64,000 nucleotides of DNA from Cyprinodon diabolis (taxonomy: Eukaryota; Chordata; Actinopteri; Cyprinodontiformes; Cyprinodontidae). The stretch's first letter is position 1. Each line of letters starts with the position of its first letter. The notes below the pieces were generated by a model. It worked only from the letters and a program-made list of their open reading frames with translations, made no database searches and was not told the DNA's origin. Shown in pieces: positions 9,971-22,794 of the stretch. The stretch covers positions 19,082,474-19,146,473 of the forward strand of contig CM060065.1 of the NCBI GenBank assembly GCA_030533445.1. Direction: 5' to 3'. The position numbers were made by a program, and so were the translations under genes.

Positions 9971-10611
9971 GTCTAGAGGCTAGCCGCAGCCTGCTGCCAC
10001 CTCTTCTTGCTATGTCTCTCTGGTGGACTTATGGTGTTTGCCAGTTTTGGGTACTCTAGCCAGGCTGAGATTAGCTGAGTCTAACTGAGTCCTTTGTTTC
10101 TGTGAGTTCTAACTGTGTTTTTGTCTTTGCCTTTCGGCAGAAAGCCATCCTGCAAGCTGGATATATTTTGGCCTTTTTCCCCTGGAAGGATTGTTTGAGT
10201 CTAACACTGAGCAGGGGATTAACCTCCACAAGTTCCGTTCAAGACCTCCTGGATTCCAAGTGACAGTCCGCTCCATAGTGGCCTCAGGAACCAACCAAAT
10301 CAAAACCTGTCCGCCCTCCAACGAGTTCCTCCCTCTGGTTAACCCACACAAGACTGGTTTCTGGGAAGAAAGTTTTCTCCACTAAGTGAGTCCCGTTTTC
10401 TCTGTTTCTCCAAAGTCATCGTTCAAAGTTCCCACGGACCCTGAACTAACCTCTGATACTTCCCTTCCCACTTCGAGTTCCGGTTCACCAGTACCGTGAG
10501 TTTCCTGAATCCAACCCCGTTCATCTCCTCAATAAACCTGTTAAACTTTTACCCTGGTTTCTCTGAGTGGTTTACTGCATGTGAGTGAGATCCCTTAAGA
10601 AAATCATGACA
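9971..10611 (+). mobile_element. 5'-truncated LTR of a related Gypsy family
   Basis: From about 10035 the sequence matches the solo LTR at 20808-21594. Shared blocks include TTGCCAGTTTKGGGTACTCT, TTGTCTTTGCCTYTCGGCAG and GCAAGCTGGAT-like text. It ends with AATAAACCTGTTAAAC, then AATCATGACA at 10611. The 5' end is missing. The part up to about 10030 is less clear and may be divergent U3. No target duplication can be assigned because the left end is lost. Confidence 0.75.
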
Positions 10612-10769
10612 TAGAGAAGGGAATTGCGGAAGTCTTAACTGGGCTTCTTGCTTAATCAGAATCAAATTCACTTTATTAAATAATCACTTTATTAATTGAT
10701 TGATCTCTCTATTCAACCTCACTGCATTTGACACCTTGCCCCGTGACAAACATCGTTGCAAATTGACCT

Positions 10770-10962
10770 CCTTAAATTCTCCTTCGGTGTCAGTGTGTGT
10801 GTGAATGGTTGTTTGTCCTGCTTTAGTCTGTGTTGTTCTGCGATGGACTGGCGAGCTGTCCGGGGTTTACCCCACCTCTCGCCCATAGACAGCAGGAGAT
10901 GGGTACCAGCACCCCTCGCGACCCTGCTTGGGATAAGCGTGATGAAAAATGGATTAAAGGAT
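10770..10962 (+). mobile_element. LINE-derived 3' tail (L2/Maui-like)
   Basis: Contains the fish LINE/SINE tail signature CGATGGACTGGCGAGCTGTC, then ACCCCACCTCTCGCCC, CAGCACCCCTCGCGACCCT, GGATAAGCG and AAAATGGAT. It is only the 3' terminal part with no reverse transcriptase attached, so it is either a severely truncated LINE or a SINE that borrowed the tail. The small open frames on both strands here are incidental. Confidence 0.75.
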
Positions 10963-10979
10963 ACACACACACGTATATA

Positions 10980-13774
10980 TAGTACTATTTAATTTAAAGG
11001 TAAAAATTGTTTTTTTTTTTTCATATCAGTAGATTGCTGTAAATCTTTTAGAGTAATTTTACAGAACATATAGAAAAACTATGCAACAAATTCTACACTG
11101 TTTGTTAAGAACTAATAAAAAATGGCAGCTATTTTGATTGTTATTCTTGTTTCAAAAACACGGCAAAAAGAAAATGGCAGAGTTTTGATTCTCCTCATAC
11201 TTTCAACATGAATTAGAGGTTTAAGGTTGGACCTTAGTCACAGAGAAACAGTTCTGCTTTGAAAACTGTATCTACTAAACACCTTGGCCACGTGGCAACA
11301 GCTAACACCTTTAGAAAATTTAAGGACGTACTTAATGGAATTTTTTTTCTTTCAAAGTTTAAATAGCCTGTGAGTGTTCTTTTTTTTAAAGCGTTTTATT
11401 AAATAGGTGCATTAATATGTTTTATTCACGTTTTGAAAAAAAAAATTTAAAGAATCTCCCTATCTTTCGGACTATAGAGCATACGTGACTATAAGCTGCA
11501 CAACAAAATGTTTTGAAAAAAACAAAGGAGAATGCTAGCTCCCTTTAGCTTATTGGCTCACAGCAGAAAGAGCTTCTACTGAAAGATAAGGCTTTGTCAG
11601 CTCTTTGTTTCAGCTCTGCAGGAGTTGAACCCAGTCTCTTTATTGGCTTGGCAGCTTTAATGGGGAAAATAAATGTCAAAATATGTGAATTCAGGACATT
11701 TGTTCTCTGTTGTGCCTGCTCCTAGGATGTGCTTGTGCTAAATCAAAATTAGCCCCTTATTCTTTCATTTCCAACTTTGACATTCCCTCTAGTGGATAGG
11801 AAAAATGAACAGAAAAGCCGAACCTGCTTAAAAACTGCATGGTTCTAAGCATGGGGGGAAAAAATAGCAGCTTATTGCCTGGAAAATACAGTTTGGCTTA
11901 AAATGTTAAGTGTTCTAAATTCATCATAAGGTCAAAATTTGTAATGATAATGTATTTCACAGTTTGTACTCATTATCTACTTCGTATATAGTGTGAAGAA
12001 CTTGCATATTAAATATAAATCATCCTTAGATAATTAGGACTTTTTGAAATGCAATTTTAATCATTTATTGACCAATTTAGATTTACCAAATTAATTGCCT
12101 AGGGTCTGAGGTAGAAAAATATAGAATAAACTTTATAAAGAGTACACCAGATCCTGTGGGGAATGATTAACTATGAATCATGCAGATATAGTTCAAAGAT
12201 CTCAACACATTTGAATATTTGAATTAAATTATAATAACTTTTGGAAAGTTTTTCTTTAATTTTTATTTCTATGAATCAAAAAACACAAATGGATACTTAA
12301 ACTTGACTTCAGTTTCACATGGAAGTAAGAAATATAGAATTTGATATTTTTTTTTTTTATGGAATACATAAAATATATAGGGGTTGAATTATTGGGTAAT
12401 GTTAAAGGATAAAGTGGAATTATCTTGTGTCTGTTTTTAGGTAGCAATGAAGGTCACCAAACTGCGTCTAACTAGAGTTGAAACTCTTGTCAGCCGCAAT
12501 AAATCTACAAGAATCTCATTATGTTCAACCTTGTCACTGGATCTCAACTTTTATATTGCACTTATTTTGAAACAACGACTGAGTGTGTAAAATGTTAAAA
12601 GTCAAGTTAAATGACTCTTGGTCAAGGCTTTTTCATTTCCAGCTATGTAATCCTTAATGTCCTATTCATATCACCTGTCAAGTATTCATGTATTTTAAAG
12701 GCAACATTTACTCTTAACACCATGGCAGTGACATTTGCTTTGGTGTTTAAGGCAATATTTGTAGAACAATGACAGATTTACCTCAGTTACAGGGGCAGTA
12801 GTAACCAAGCCTGCAGACCACTATAATTTTTTTTGCAAAAGCACACTTTGACAGCAACCCATTTTCAATTACAATGCTGTGACAAATGAAAATTATTTCT
12901 GTCAATATTCAAAATCCTTGATGTACACATGCAACATTTAAACACTCTGGAAAATTTCCTTTAGTTTTTTTTCGGGGCGGGGGGATGCTGAAGGACAGTC
13001 AGATATCAAACATTTCAGACTGGATTCAAATTGTATTATTTGTAGTATTATTATGAAACATAACTTGTTTTATCATAGGTAAGGGACTTGTAGTGTATAC
13101 AACTGCATCACACAAAACCTGTTAAGGCCTAACTTCAATAAGGCCATCCATGACTGTATCAGTGACTCATAAACCCAGTCACTGACACAGCCCTCACTGT
13201 ATTTTTGCACCACTTATTTTGTTCTCTTTTGTGTTGTTCTTCTCCTAGAACCTACAAAATCTAGCCCAGACTACGAAGAGAGTTGAATTTTCAGCCTTGT
13301 TTGAAGTCCCTGGAATCAAAACCATATTTCACTGAGTTAAAAGTCAGCATGGACTTTTCCATATTTTACATACAGTATAGAACAGATTTTTTTATTGATA
13401 CTCCTGTTTATCCCCCAGTCTATGCTGATCTTAAATTCTGAATTTCCCTTACTTTAGCTATGTTTGTATATTATTGTTTTACCTGCCTTAGTCCATCAAA
13501 GTTGTTCCCTTTGTTGGACTTGTGACTGGTCTAAACTGGAAACTGGATGCATGAAACAATTTGTCTATCAAGCTATCCAATTTGAATGATCTTTTTTGTC
13601 TAACCTGTATCTTCCAGTAATTTATCAGCTAAAGACTAGTCACACCCTCTCAAAATAGATTATCTGCTGGGACTGAGGCTTAGTGCATTTATTTAAAACA
13701 ATTTATTGAACTCCCAAGATCCTGGTACCTACATATCTGAGGCTTGACAAATTCATTTTAGGAAACCTGATTTT
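10980..13774. other. Mostly unassigned AT-rich DNA
   Basis: Apart from a candidate MITE at 11456-11893 I see no coding region, RNA gene or clear repeat. A C/G-rich blip near 12972-12984 (TCGGGGCGGGGGGATG) has no evident meaning. Confidence 0.6.
11456..11893. mobile_element. Candidate MITE with imperfect inverted ends
   Basis: The left side reads CTATCTTTCGGACTATAGAGC with an ACTATAAGCTGCAC block. The right side, reverse-complemented, reads CTGTATTTTCCAGGCAATAAG. Both resemble the TATTTTCCGGACTATAAGYYGCAC type of terminus found on abundant short DNA elements in fish. The interior is non-coding. The element is old and its ends are imprecise; superfamily not assigned. Confidence 0.4.
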
Positions 13775-14092
13775 TAGTTTTATAGATGTTTCGCCTCTCA
13801 TCAAGAGAGTTTCAAGAGAATTCTTCAGTTCTAAATAGTGAACTGAAGAAGCACCAGTATATTAATCTCAGGAGCACTGAGGTTAATATGTTGGTAGACC
13901 ATTAACACGCCCCCCCGGTGACTTCCATGGCCAATCCAGTGGGAGGGATCAGAGCCACCTTTTTCCCCCTAATTCTTTGTTACACCTACAGTATATTAAT
14001 CTCAGAGCTCCCCACAACTAGTTATAACTGAAGAAGCCTCTTGGATGAGAGGCAAACGTCTTCTGGAAAACTTAAAGCCTAGTTGCCTGAAC
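13775..14092. repeat. Dispersed repeat with about 60-bp inverted ends
   Basis: The left end (TTTCGCCTCTCATCAAGAG, TTCTTCAGTT) is repeated in inverse orientation at the right end (AACTGAAGAAGCCTCTTGG, ATGAGAGGCAAACGTCTTC). Between them lie ACCATTAACACGCCC and a GTGGGAGGGATCAGAG stretch. I recognise this as a common fish repeat type but cannot name its class. No coding capacity is seen. Confidence 0.5.
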
Positions 14093-15558
14093 TGAATATG
14101 TCAAGCTTGACCATGACCTGGATGATTGGAAATCAAGGTACATCTGTAAAATAACATTGACCTTGTTCTGTGTCTGTGTTCATTCTTCTTTGCACTTCTA
14201 TTCCTTGTTTACTTCAAGTTATTTTCAGGTCTATTTGTCTCCCCCACCTCTCCCTACTCATGGTTTGTGTTTCCTATATGATGCATCAGCTTTTGTAAGC
14301 CTTTGTTATTTACAACATTCCTTCAGTCTGATAATGTTGCTTATTGGTTACACTTGAGTCCTACTCTAAAACATGGCTGTATCACACAATTATAAAAAAA
14401 AATAAATAAATCAGATTTTTTCAAAGGGATGCTTACTCTAGGAAGCTATGTTACACATGGCAACTAACCAGAAAAGGTAAGGCACAAGAAGAATTTGTCA
14501 TTATGTTAAAATTACTAACTAGAAATATGAAAATTTGACCTTTGCTTGGATAAAAGGCACTGGAGTGAAACTGCAATAAATCCAACTCTACATGCCTTGT
14601 TTAGAATGGTGATATAATATGTTGGTGCGTGATAACAGTTGTTTTATACCATAGGTACAGTAGTATGCAAATACCTGCTAAAGTCCTACCTTCTAATTGG
14701 ATGACTTTAAAAGATGACAACAACATTGTAAATTTATAAAACTTTGTGCATAAACACAAATGGAATAATCTTCAAGCTGAAGAACAAATATGCAACAATA
14801 GAAAAAGAAAATCAGTTAATTAACTTTAGATAACAGTAAACCCCTTTTCATAGATCTTATTAAACTGGTTATCCATTACTTTTCACTCTTGCAAATCCTA
14901 AATCACTCAAAAATAACCAGTTGTTTAGGCTTTTTACCATTTCTCTTGGTCGTCACACTGAATGCATTTCCTTTCAGTGATTAAAAGTTTAAAACTGTAA
15001 CAATCCCATTCTTTTATATTTAATCCGTGGCCCCGTCTCAGTCTGTCACAAAGCTAATGTTACATCTCCAACGTGTCATTGGCAAAAAGCAATAGAGAAG
15101 ATGGCCATTCCAAGGTTAGGCCTGATGAATAGTGATAGCTTTGGGCACTGTGCTTGACCTAAGTTCAGTCCTTGACTTGATTGATTATGGCATTTGATGA
15201 TGAATAGAGAGATTGGATGATATCTATGGGAGAGTCTTAGACTATAACTGTGTACCTTTTGCTACACCCCATACAATCACAATGTCACAATCAGCCAAAA
15301 GTAGATGTGCCCTTATTGCTGTGTGAAAGAGAAAGTAATATATATAATAAAGAATATTTTTGCAGCCTAGCCTGCTATAAAATTACCAAAACTTATTGGT
15401 ATATTTCGTAAGAACCGTAGAGTTAAAAGTTAAAGTTATAGTTTCATATACCACCTGATCTCTCTCTACTAGAGCTGTGTTTATTCGGGCTATAAGTATT
15501 AAAACATCTAATCCAAGTATAAACATAAACCTCAATCTTGTAAAAAGATCAAAGGTTA
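14093..15558. other. No recognisable feature
   Basis: Unassigned AT-rich DNA; the 66-codon frame at 14157 has no recognisable content. Confidence 0.6.
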
Positions 15559-15596
15559 AATATATATATGAATATATATATATATATATATATATA

Positions 15597-15632
<36 letters not shown>

Positions 15633-15650
15633 CCTATATTTATTTTATAT
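15559..15650. repeat. (TA)n microsatellite, imperfect
   Basis: Two TA blocks separated by TTCA, giving a short palindrome (ATATGAATATA...TATATTCATAT). The YIYIYIY peptide on the minus strand comes from it. Confidence 0.93.
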
Positions 15651-17138
15651 ATATACTGTATATTCCCATTTGTTCGTAGTAGAAATAAGTTTTTTTCCCC
15701 TGGTTGTACTTGAGTTTTGTGATCACTGTTTTTAATTTATTGTCTTGTTTATTTCTCTGATTAAGGTTTTACACATAAATATATTTCTCCCATTATCTCA
15801 AATCTATTAGACTTTGGATATGAAATATGCTTCCAAAAACAATTACTGCATCCCTGTAATCTTTACCTCCATGACCTGCGGTAGAGTTGAAGGGAACAAC
15901 ACCTCCTGCCCTCTGATCTGACAGTTTGATTATCAAATTGAGCTTTCAGCACTAAATCCATTTGTGATATAAATATGGGTTTAACATTTACACTAGTAAT
16001 TACACAGTTTGAGAAGTTTGTGCTGACTTTTGCTTGTAATTTACTACTTTATACCTGAAATCATACTGAGAAAAACACATTTCAGTCTATGTATATTAAA
16101 TTCATTTTACATAGGCTAATCCTCCAACACAGGAAAAATGTATTCACCCAACTCAATTCTCTCATCTATAGCAGATTAATTTTGTGAAATGTAATGCTTA
16201 CATTGTCAATATATGATTACGGTATATGAAAATTTGATCATTAACCTCTTTCCAGCCCCTTAAGCTTCTATAGTTTTAATTTTGTGAACAAAAGAAAGAA
16301 TAGACAGTGGGTTGAGTGTAGAATCTACAAACAAAATCGAACTAATACGCTCTAGTTGGTCAAATTTGCTTTTGGACTTTGAGATAACCTGTGTTGTCAG
16401 TTATTGTACAGTATAAATATTGAATATTGTCTAGATAGACGCTTTTGCTTTCTTTGTCTTTAGAAGGACAGAAAGCTGCCTTTGGATTCTTAATATTGCA
16501 TATAACTATAGGTTATGTTCTTCTAAAACTGACGAATAGTGAAAACAATGTGTACTCTTTCTTAATTGCCCTAAAAATATTTAACTCTGACTAAATGATT
16601 ATGAAGTATTGTTACAACAGTATAATATTGTATATTGACCAAAATATTTGTGCAATACCTTAAATTTACATATACTATTTAGTGTTGCATATTTCCTGTT
16701 GTTAAAATCATTTTTTTTTGTTTTTCAGAGAATGAATGTTATTAATTATAATTAATTATTAATATTAACAGAAAGAAATGAAAGATTTGAATGTAATTTA
16801 AAGGCATATGTTTGAATACTAATCATCATACAGAGATGAATATGAAAATTTAATATATTAAGAAATGTTTAACAGCATGTTGTGTTCCACTTTATTACTT
16901 GTTTGAAAACTATAAATGGATGTTATGATTCGCTCCTTTGCAAGTTAGGAAGTTACAGTAGTTATTGTGGCTTCTATTCATGATATTCATATCCATTTTT
17001 CCACTTGCTTTTATATATAAAAATGAGAAATTGAATCACTGAGAAAAAGCAAGTAAAAGTTAAATGGTGTTGTGGTGGAGTAAAAAACATACATCCAAAA
17101 AAGATTCATGACATGAAAAACCCTGAACAACAGCCAGA
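15651..17138. other. No recognisable feature
   Basis: AT-rich unassigned DNA with short ATTAATTATAATTAATTATT stretches near 16740. No gene seen. Confidence 0.6.
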
Positions 17139-17906
17139 TGTCAGGCTCACAACAGTCAGATCTAGTATTCAAGGCGGACAAACAGATTTCTCAAAATATT
17201 TATTGAAAACAGACCAAGTTAGCAGCGTTGGTGTCTAAAGCAGGAACCTGTACAGGAGAAGGCAACAGGTTAGTGACCACGTCTTTCTGAAAGTGGTTGA
17301 TAATGAAGGTGTGAGTCACTAACCTGCTCTGACAGTTCAGTCCGCGTCCAGAGGGTGAGGTTGGTTCCAGCCGGTTGGCTGCCAATGTGGCACGGTGGTT
17401 GGCGAACAGAGGTTCCCAGACACTGATGGTGATCAGAGAACAGGCTGGAGATCAGACAAGACCAGATGAAAATAGGCAGTGTAATCCAGAGGGAGAAGCC
17501 CAAGATGATGCCATTGAAACGCTTGGTTGTCAGAGGCAACCAGAAGGTCAGAGATACAGTGAAATGCCAAGGGAGCATTCAGGACAGAGTCGGGTCACAG
17601 TTTCAGGTACGATACACAAACAGGCAGGCATCCGACAGGAATAAGAAGGCAGGTCAGGTAAACAGATCAGAAGCCAACAGGCAGGCTCAGAGGTCAGAGA
17701 ACAGGTCAGGTAATCAGGATAAAGGTACCATAGAATAAGTCTCACCAATCGGTTCGAAATAATCTGGCACTGATGACTGGTCTGAAGGCTGGTTAAATAG
17801 AGTCTAAAGCAGGTGGATCAGATGAGTGATAATGAGAACTTGGTGGAGCTAAGAAGGTGAGTAAAATGAGTAATCAGACCAGACTTCAGGGCCTGAGTTC
17901 ATGACA
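17139..17906 (-). mobile_element. Solo LTR, antisense (Gypsy-type)
   Basis: On the plus strand it starts TGTCAGGCTCACAACAG and ends GAGTTCATGACA, the TG...CA form of an LTR. Orientation is minus because AATAAA reads on that strand near the left end (around 17190-17200) and the plus-strand left end carries the AGTATTCAAGGCGG block shared with the LTR at 44813. Repeated CAGGCAGG/GGTCAGG motifs fill the middle. I find no convincing 5-bp target duplication (CCAGA against CTGAG). The 89-102 codon frames inside are incidental. Confidence 0.72.
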
Positions 17907-17911
17907 CTGAG

Positions 17912-18493
17912 TGTGTTATATAAAATCTAAATCAAAGTATTGATTGCCCATACCATTAACCAGCCACACAGCGCAATATGGGTGATTGCCTAATCCTACT
18001 TCAGGTTGCAAATGCTTAAAAATATATTTAGCAACACTGTAAGAGTTGAAAATAAGGGAAATATCAAAGCTTAGGTAGTGTTACAAAACTATTTCCACCA
18101 CAGGGACTATAAGTCAAAGCTGTCCTTGGAGTCAGTCAATGAAGAAGAAAACATTATATCTTTTTAAATTCATGGGTAACATATGCCTTCTTCTAATGGA
18201 TGTTGTCACATCTCACAAAAGTTGTGTAATTTTGTTTATGAGAATAAAGGGCTAAAAAATGTACATTCAATCACACCTGCTACAGGAAGTTCACTTTAGT
18301 TAGATCTATCCATCAAACATGATGTATATTAAACCAGTGGGCCCTGAAAACCACATGATGCATTGTCATGTGCTTCCTGATTAGCTGTGAAAGGCAGAGT
18401 AAAAGGGTTGTTTCTGTCAGTAATATACCTGTTTGCTTCACTCAGTTGCTTTGGAAATGAAAGACCAAAGCACTGCCTGCATAAAAGTGAAAT

Positions 18494-18496
<3 letters not shown>
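17912..18496. other. No recognisable feature
   Basis: Unassigned DNA between the antisense LTR and the (AT)n tract. Confidence 0.6.

Positions 18497-18561
<65 letters not shown>
18497..18561. repeat. (AT)n microsatellite
   Basis: About 32 uninterrupted units. The IYIYIY-containing frame at 18387-18626 is an artefact of this tract. Confidence 0.97.
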
Positions 18562-18564
<3 letters not shown>

Positions 18565-19545
18565 TTCTCTGCAGAGGAATGGGAATGGAAAAAAGATTTT
18601 TTTCTTCATTTTTTCACATTGAGTGACTCAATTTCACGCTCCATTGGAATATCTGGGTTGATGCGCCATGAAATCAGTCCAATTTTGGGATTTTAGAGGA
18701 ACAGTATTTTGAAACCTCCTGAGATATGTGGCCATATTACTCTCTCCATCTCTGGACAGATTACACCATTATGTGACAGTGTCAGAAGGTATGACTGTGG
18801 TAATAAGACAAAATGTTCCTTTTTTTTAGTAAACTGGTTCCCAACAGTGCTTGGAGCCTAAACCATTGATCAAATATGATCAAATATGATCTTATATGAT
18901 TCAACTAAAGAATTTGGTAGTTTTATAACTTGTCTATTTATTATCTAACACTACAGGGTGCAGATAAAGACAAGTGAAACAACTCAGGTGAACTTATGCA
19001 CACAGTTATCGTTTGCTGACATACATAAATATAAGTGTAAGTGAGAAAATTTCAAAAGCTAAGCCATTTTCTCTATAGGTGTGATTATCATATTTACTTG
19101 TCACATGTCAGTTAGTTGGGTTTGTCCAATTGAAAACAATCTCATAGAGAATCTCTCAAAACTGAAATTTTGAAAATTGAATCCAAACACAAATATTCTA
19201 AATGTGGAGCTTAACATGTTGATTGAGCTTTTCTGTTTCTAGGAACAACAGATTTAACCTTTCTGTAATTTGGATTTTTCATCCCAAGTCAAACTGCATT
19301 AGCCACAGTCCAACCACTAAAGCTAACACTAAGGGTTGTGAGCCAAACATCGAAGAACTAAAAAGTCCCACTGGAAAATGTAAAAGAATACTATAACACT
19401 GATTTAGCACCCATAGACATAGTTAATACAGTTTACTTGCAAAGGAAAGAAAAAAGATTTTAGGTGAGTTGTTTTTTTTTCATTCAAAGTACATTTCTCC
19501 TAAACTTTTAATTACATTACCAATTTCACCAACACCGCCTCTGCT
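18562..19545. other. Unassigned; small 10-bp tandem at 18869-18901
   Basis: The only structure I see is about 3.5 copies of GATCAAATAT (third copy GATCTTATAT). No gene or mobile element is recognised. Confidence 0.55.
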
Positions 19546-19745
19546 TTATGCTTAAACAGGTCAAAGGGTTAGCAATGTCAGCAGACATGCCCAGACTTCC
19601 CCTCTGAAGACATCTCCTCCAGCTCATTTCAGGGGAAGCCCAAGGTTTTTTACAGGGCCAGCCAAGAAACGTAGTCCCTCCAGTGTCTCCTGGGACGTCA
19701 TTCGGGTTACTACCAGTGGGAAAAAGAAAAATAGTTTTCCTATAA
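19546..19745 (-). mobile_element. LINE 3'-end fragment, antisense
   Basis: On the minus strand the sequence carries the signature of a common fish non-LTR 3' terminus: GTCCCAGGAGACACTGGAGG, then CGTTTCTTGGCTGGCC, then CTGAAATGAGCTGGAGGAGA, GAAGTCTGGGCATGTCTG and, at the left edge, degraded GGATAAGC-type text. Only this tail remains and no reverse transcriptase is attached. The 79-codon minus-strand frame reflects the repeat. Class beyond LINE is uncertain. Confidence 0.5.
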
Positions 19746-19759
19746 AGTCCATCCACTGC

Positions 19760-20807
19760 AAACAATGTTAAAAATTTATTTTAAAATGAGGTCAGTTGTT
19801 TTGGAGTGGTGATGAGAAAGAACAAGATGGTTTCTGACAAGGTTCATTTTAGATCTGGTAGGTAACTGATGAGAAACAAATGCTACAGAGGACCATCTCT
19901 GTCTTTGCTTGGATTTTAACTTAGGTTCTCCAGATTTATTTACCAGTCTTATTCCCTCCTGATATCAGCTTAGATAACGGCTTTTCATTTGTTTTTTCCA
20001 TTTCAGTTGTAGGAGTAAAACTCACAAATAAATGACCAATGAATTGTTAAGAAGTTGGTAAGGGATCGGGGATAGATAAGGGATCGGGGATAGATATGAA
20101 ATAATGAATGCCATTTTAAAGCTGAAATTATCAACATTTGATGTAAACAATAAAATTTTATTTTGGATTTTTGTTTATGCACCCAATCTGTTCACTAAGA
20201 AAGATGGATTCTGCTTCTCCTATTCTGTGGCTAGGAGTTGAGTCTTGCAGATTAGCAGTAAAAGTTTCTGATTAACAGGCTTCTTTACCTTAAATTACAT
20301 TCTAACCTTTATTTTAGACCTCTAAATACTCCAGTGTGGAACAGTAGGTCTATTGTAGTTATTAGAAAATCTTAATTATTTATTGATGGATGGTATACCA
20401 AAGGGACAGGGGGCGGTAAAGAAGTGAAGCCATGTGATTGAGGTTTGTAGGACGGGGGAGGGGAGTGATCTAAATGCAGGATACTAGCCCTCAATGATAT
20501 GAATTTAAAACCTATATACATACATGACATGATTCAGCAAGCACACTAATGCAAGTGAAATTGTATAGTGTTTAACTGATAGTTAAAGTTTGATCAATTT
20601 GAATGTTGTGATTACAGGTTGTACTTAAGCGCATCCCTTTGCCTGAAATGGATAAGCAAGGTCGACAAATCGAGTGAGACCAAAAGCCGCATTGCAGGAT
20701 ACCTTAAGCCGTTAATAAAAAACTATAAGTTTATCCTATGTAATTGGAGGAGTTTAACAAATATTCAATGACCTATCAAATTATGGGTGTAATGATTTAA
20801 TCCCAGC
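19760..20807. other. Unassigned; 18-bp tandem duplication at 20061-20096
   Basis: Two copies of GGGATCGGGGATAGATAA occur back to back. Nothing else is recognised in this stretch. Confidence 0.55.
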
Positions 20808-21594
20808 TGTCAGGAATCCAGTTTGTGTGGTCTGTTTTTGTGTTTCCTTTTTTCCTCCACCAGGTGGGGCCCCATCCTCATTGGGCCTCCCTGCACACCT
20901 GCAGCTCGTTGCCTCATTACCTGTGGAGTGCTCTTAAACTGCTGACTGCCACTACCTTGACGCCAGAGTGTTTGCCAGTTTGGGGTACTCTAGCCATGCT
21001 TAGTTTACCAGAGTCTAACCTGAGTTTCGTTTTGCCAGTTTGGGTAGTCTAGCCAAGCTGAGTTTTGGCTGAGTCAAACTGAGCTTTTGTTTACTTGAGT
21101 TTAAATATTGCTGTGTTTGTCTTTGCCTCTCGGCAGGAGGTCATCCTGCAAACTGGATGTTTGGGACCTTCACTCCCCAGGAAGGATCTGCTGAGAACCA
21201 AACTGAGCTGAGGATTCAAGTTTGTGGTTTGGATCAACCTTTCCCACAAGGATAGTCTGGGGCTTCTCTCTGAGCAGAGGATTCATCTCAGCAATAACCC
21301 GTTCCAGTACCGCAGGAAATCTAAGTGGCAGTCAGCTTCTTTGTTCACCAAAGACACCTTTTTTCTGGAACCATGAGTCTGCAACCTATTCCTCCTCTTT
21401 AAGTCAAAGAATCTAATTTCCCACCGAGCCTGAACTAACCACGGTGTCTTCCCCTCACTTTCCAGTTCCGGTTCGACAGTGTTCAGAGCAGCACTGGACT
21501 CTTCTGATTATTCTAAATAAAGCTGTTAAACTTTTCCCTGGTCTCTCTGTTTGGGCTTTTGAATTTGTGTCAGATCTTTAGTTAAATCATGACA
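20808..21594 (+). mobile_element. Solo LTR of a Gypsy family, with target duplication
   Basis: 787 bp starting TGTCAGGAATCC and ending AAATCATGACA, flanked by a perfect 5-bp duplication CCAGC (20803-20807 and 21595-21599). AATAAA lies at 21516-21521, followed by the GCTGTTAAACTTTTCCCTGG block also found in the other sense LTRs here, so it reads on the plus strand. An internal partial duplication of the GTTTTGCCAGTTTGGGTA segment occurs around 20970-21050. No gag or pol adjoins, so it formed by recombination between two LTRs. It is the fuller relative of the truncated LTR at 9971-10611. Confidence 0.9.
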
Positions 21595-21599
21595 CCAGC

Positions 21600-22794
21600 T
21601 TGAGCGTCAAAAAAATAGTCAAGAATTCAAAATGGCCCACCTTCAAGTAAAATTAAGTGGACCATGTGTATGGATGTTTAAATAAATTTCCTTTCATCTG
21701 AAATCAAATGCTTCAGTTAGATTTTGCCAAATATGAGGGTGATTCAGTTTTCCACAACCCAGAATGCATTTAAAATGCTAGTTATTATGTAAATGTTCTG
21801 TGTGCATAAATTATGTATTTTGTATTCTTGGTTTTAAAACCACACCATCTGAGCTGAATAATCAGAGCAAGTTTTGGACTGGATGGAGGAATTTACCTGC
21901 ACATCTGTCTGTGGAGATTGTGCAAAGAAAGTAGCCTACCCCACAGCTGCCCCTTGCTATGAGGCGTTGATGTTTCTCTGACTGATTGGCTGGATGTGGT
22001 TTCCTCATCCTCTGACATGGGAGCTGGCTCAGAGCTCTTCTGCCTGGCTGTGTGTTTCCTGGACTGGGTTTTGCATTTTTGTTCATGTGGTGCAGTTTTA
22101 ATTATGTAGAAAATGTCTTCTTTTAGTTAATGTTCATCTGGTTTAACTCAAGTGTGGTTATTTTTATCATCTTGGTTTATAAAACTACTTATTTAAAAAA
22201 TGCACCAGAGAGACATGCACCTTGTTTTAATGATAATGCTTGGGTCTTCCAACATTGTCATGTTGCAGTATTACATTTGTATTGCAGCTCTCCTATACCT
22301 TTGTATTGCAGAGGAGCTACTGCGCATGTACAACTTTTAACGTCAGTCAATGAGCAAAGATTTTTACGCCTTAGGGCGGAAATACGTCATCAATCCAGAG
22401 GAAAATTAAATGACGCTTTACTAGTCATTAAAGATTAAATATATATCTTGCACATCTTAGAAATACATCTTAATATATTTGAAATATTTAAGTTTTTAAT
22501 TTAAAATTCTGAAAATATATGAATATTTTTTTATGTCTTAATCGGAGTCATGGGGTGGGTGAGGCAATGCCCTAGTACCCTCTATTGGCCAGCTGCCACT
22601 GGTTCAAATACTTATTTGCAACTACATTACACAAATAAATAGTTAAACTTCAATAGGTAGACCTGCTCAACTGCTTGTTTAGCAGGCGCTGCGGTGTTGT
22701 ATGACATGTAATTCCATACTCCTCCAGTTTAAATTGAATTTATGGAGTCACATTTAAGTTTTGGCGGTTTTCAGATGCTTTTAAGCTTGTTATT
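21600..22794. other. No recognisable feature
   Basis: Unassigned DNA. A 102-codon frame (22130-22438) and a 74-codon minus frame (21862-22086) show no domain I recognise. Confidence 0.55.

Noticed and set aside
13795..14060. Hammerhead-ribozyme-like core (GATGAGAGGCGAAAC on the minus strand of the left arm)
   Set aside because: The invariant C before UGAUGA is missing, stem II would be only a few bases, and the second arm has lost part of the GAAAC string. I could not draw a valid three-stem fold.
17270..17738. Overlapping 89-102 residue frames on both strands
   Set aside because: They lie wholly inside an antisense solo LTR and have no recognisable domain.
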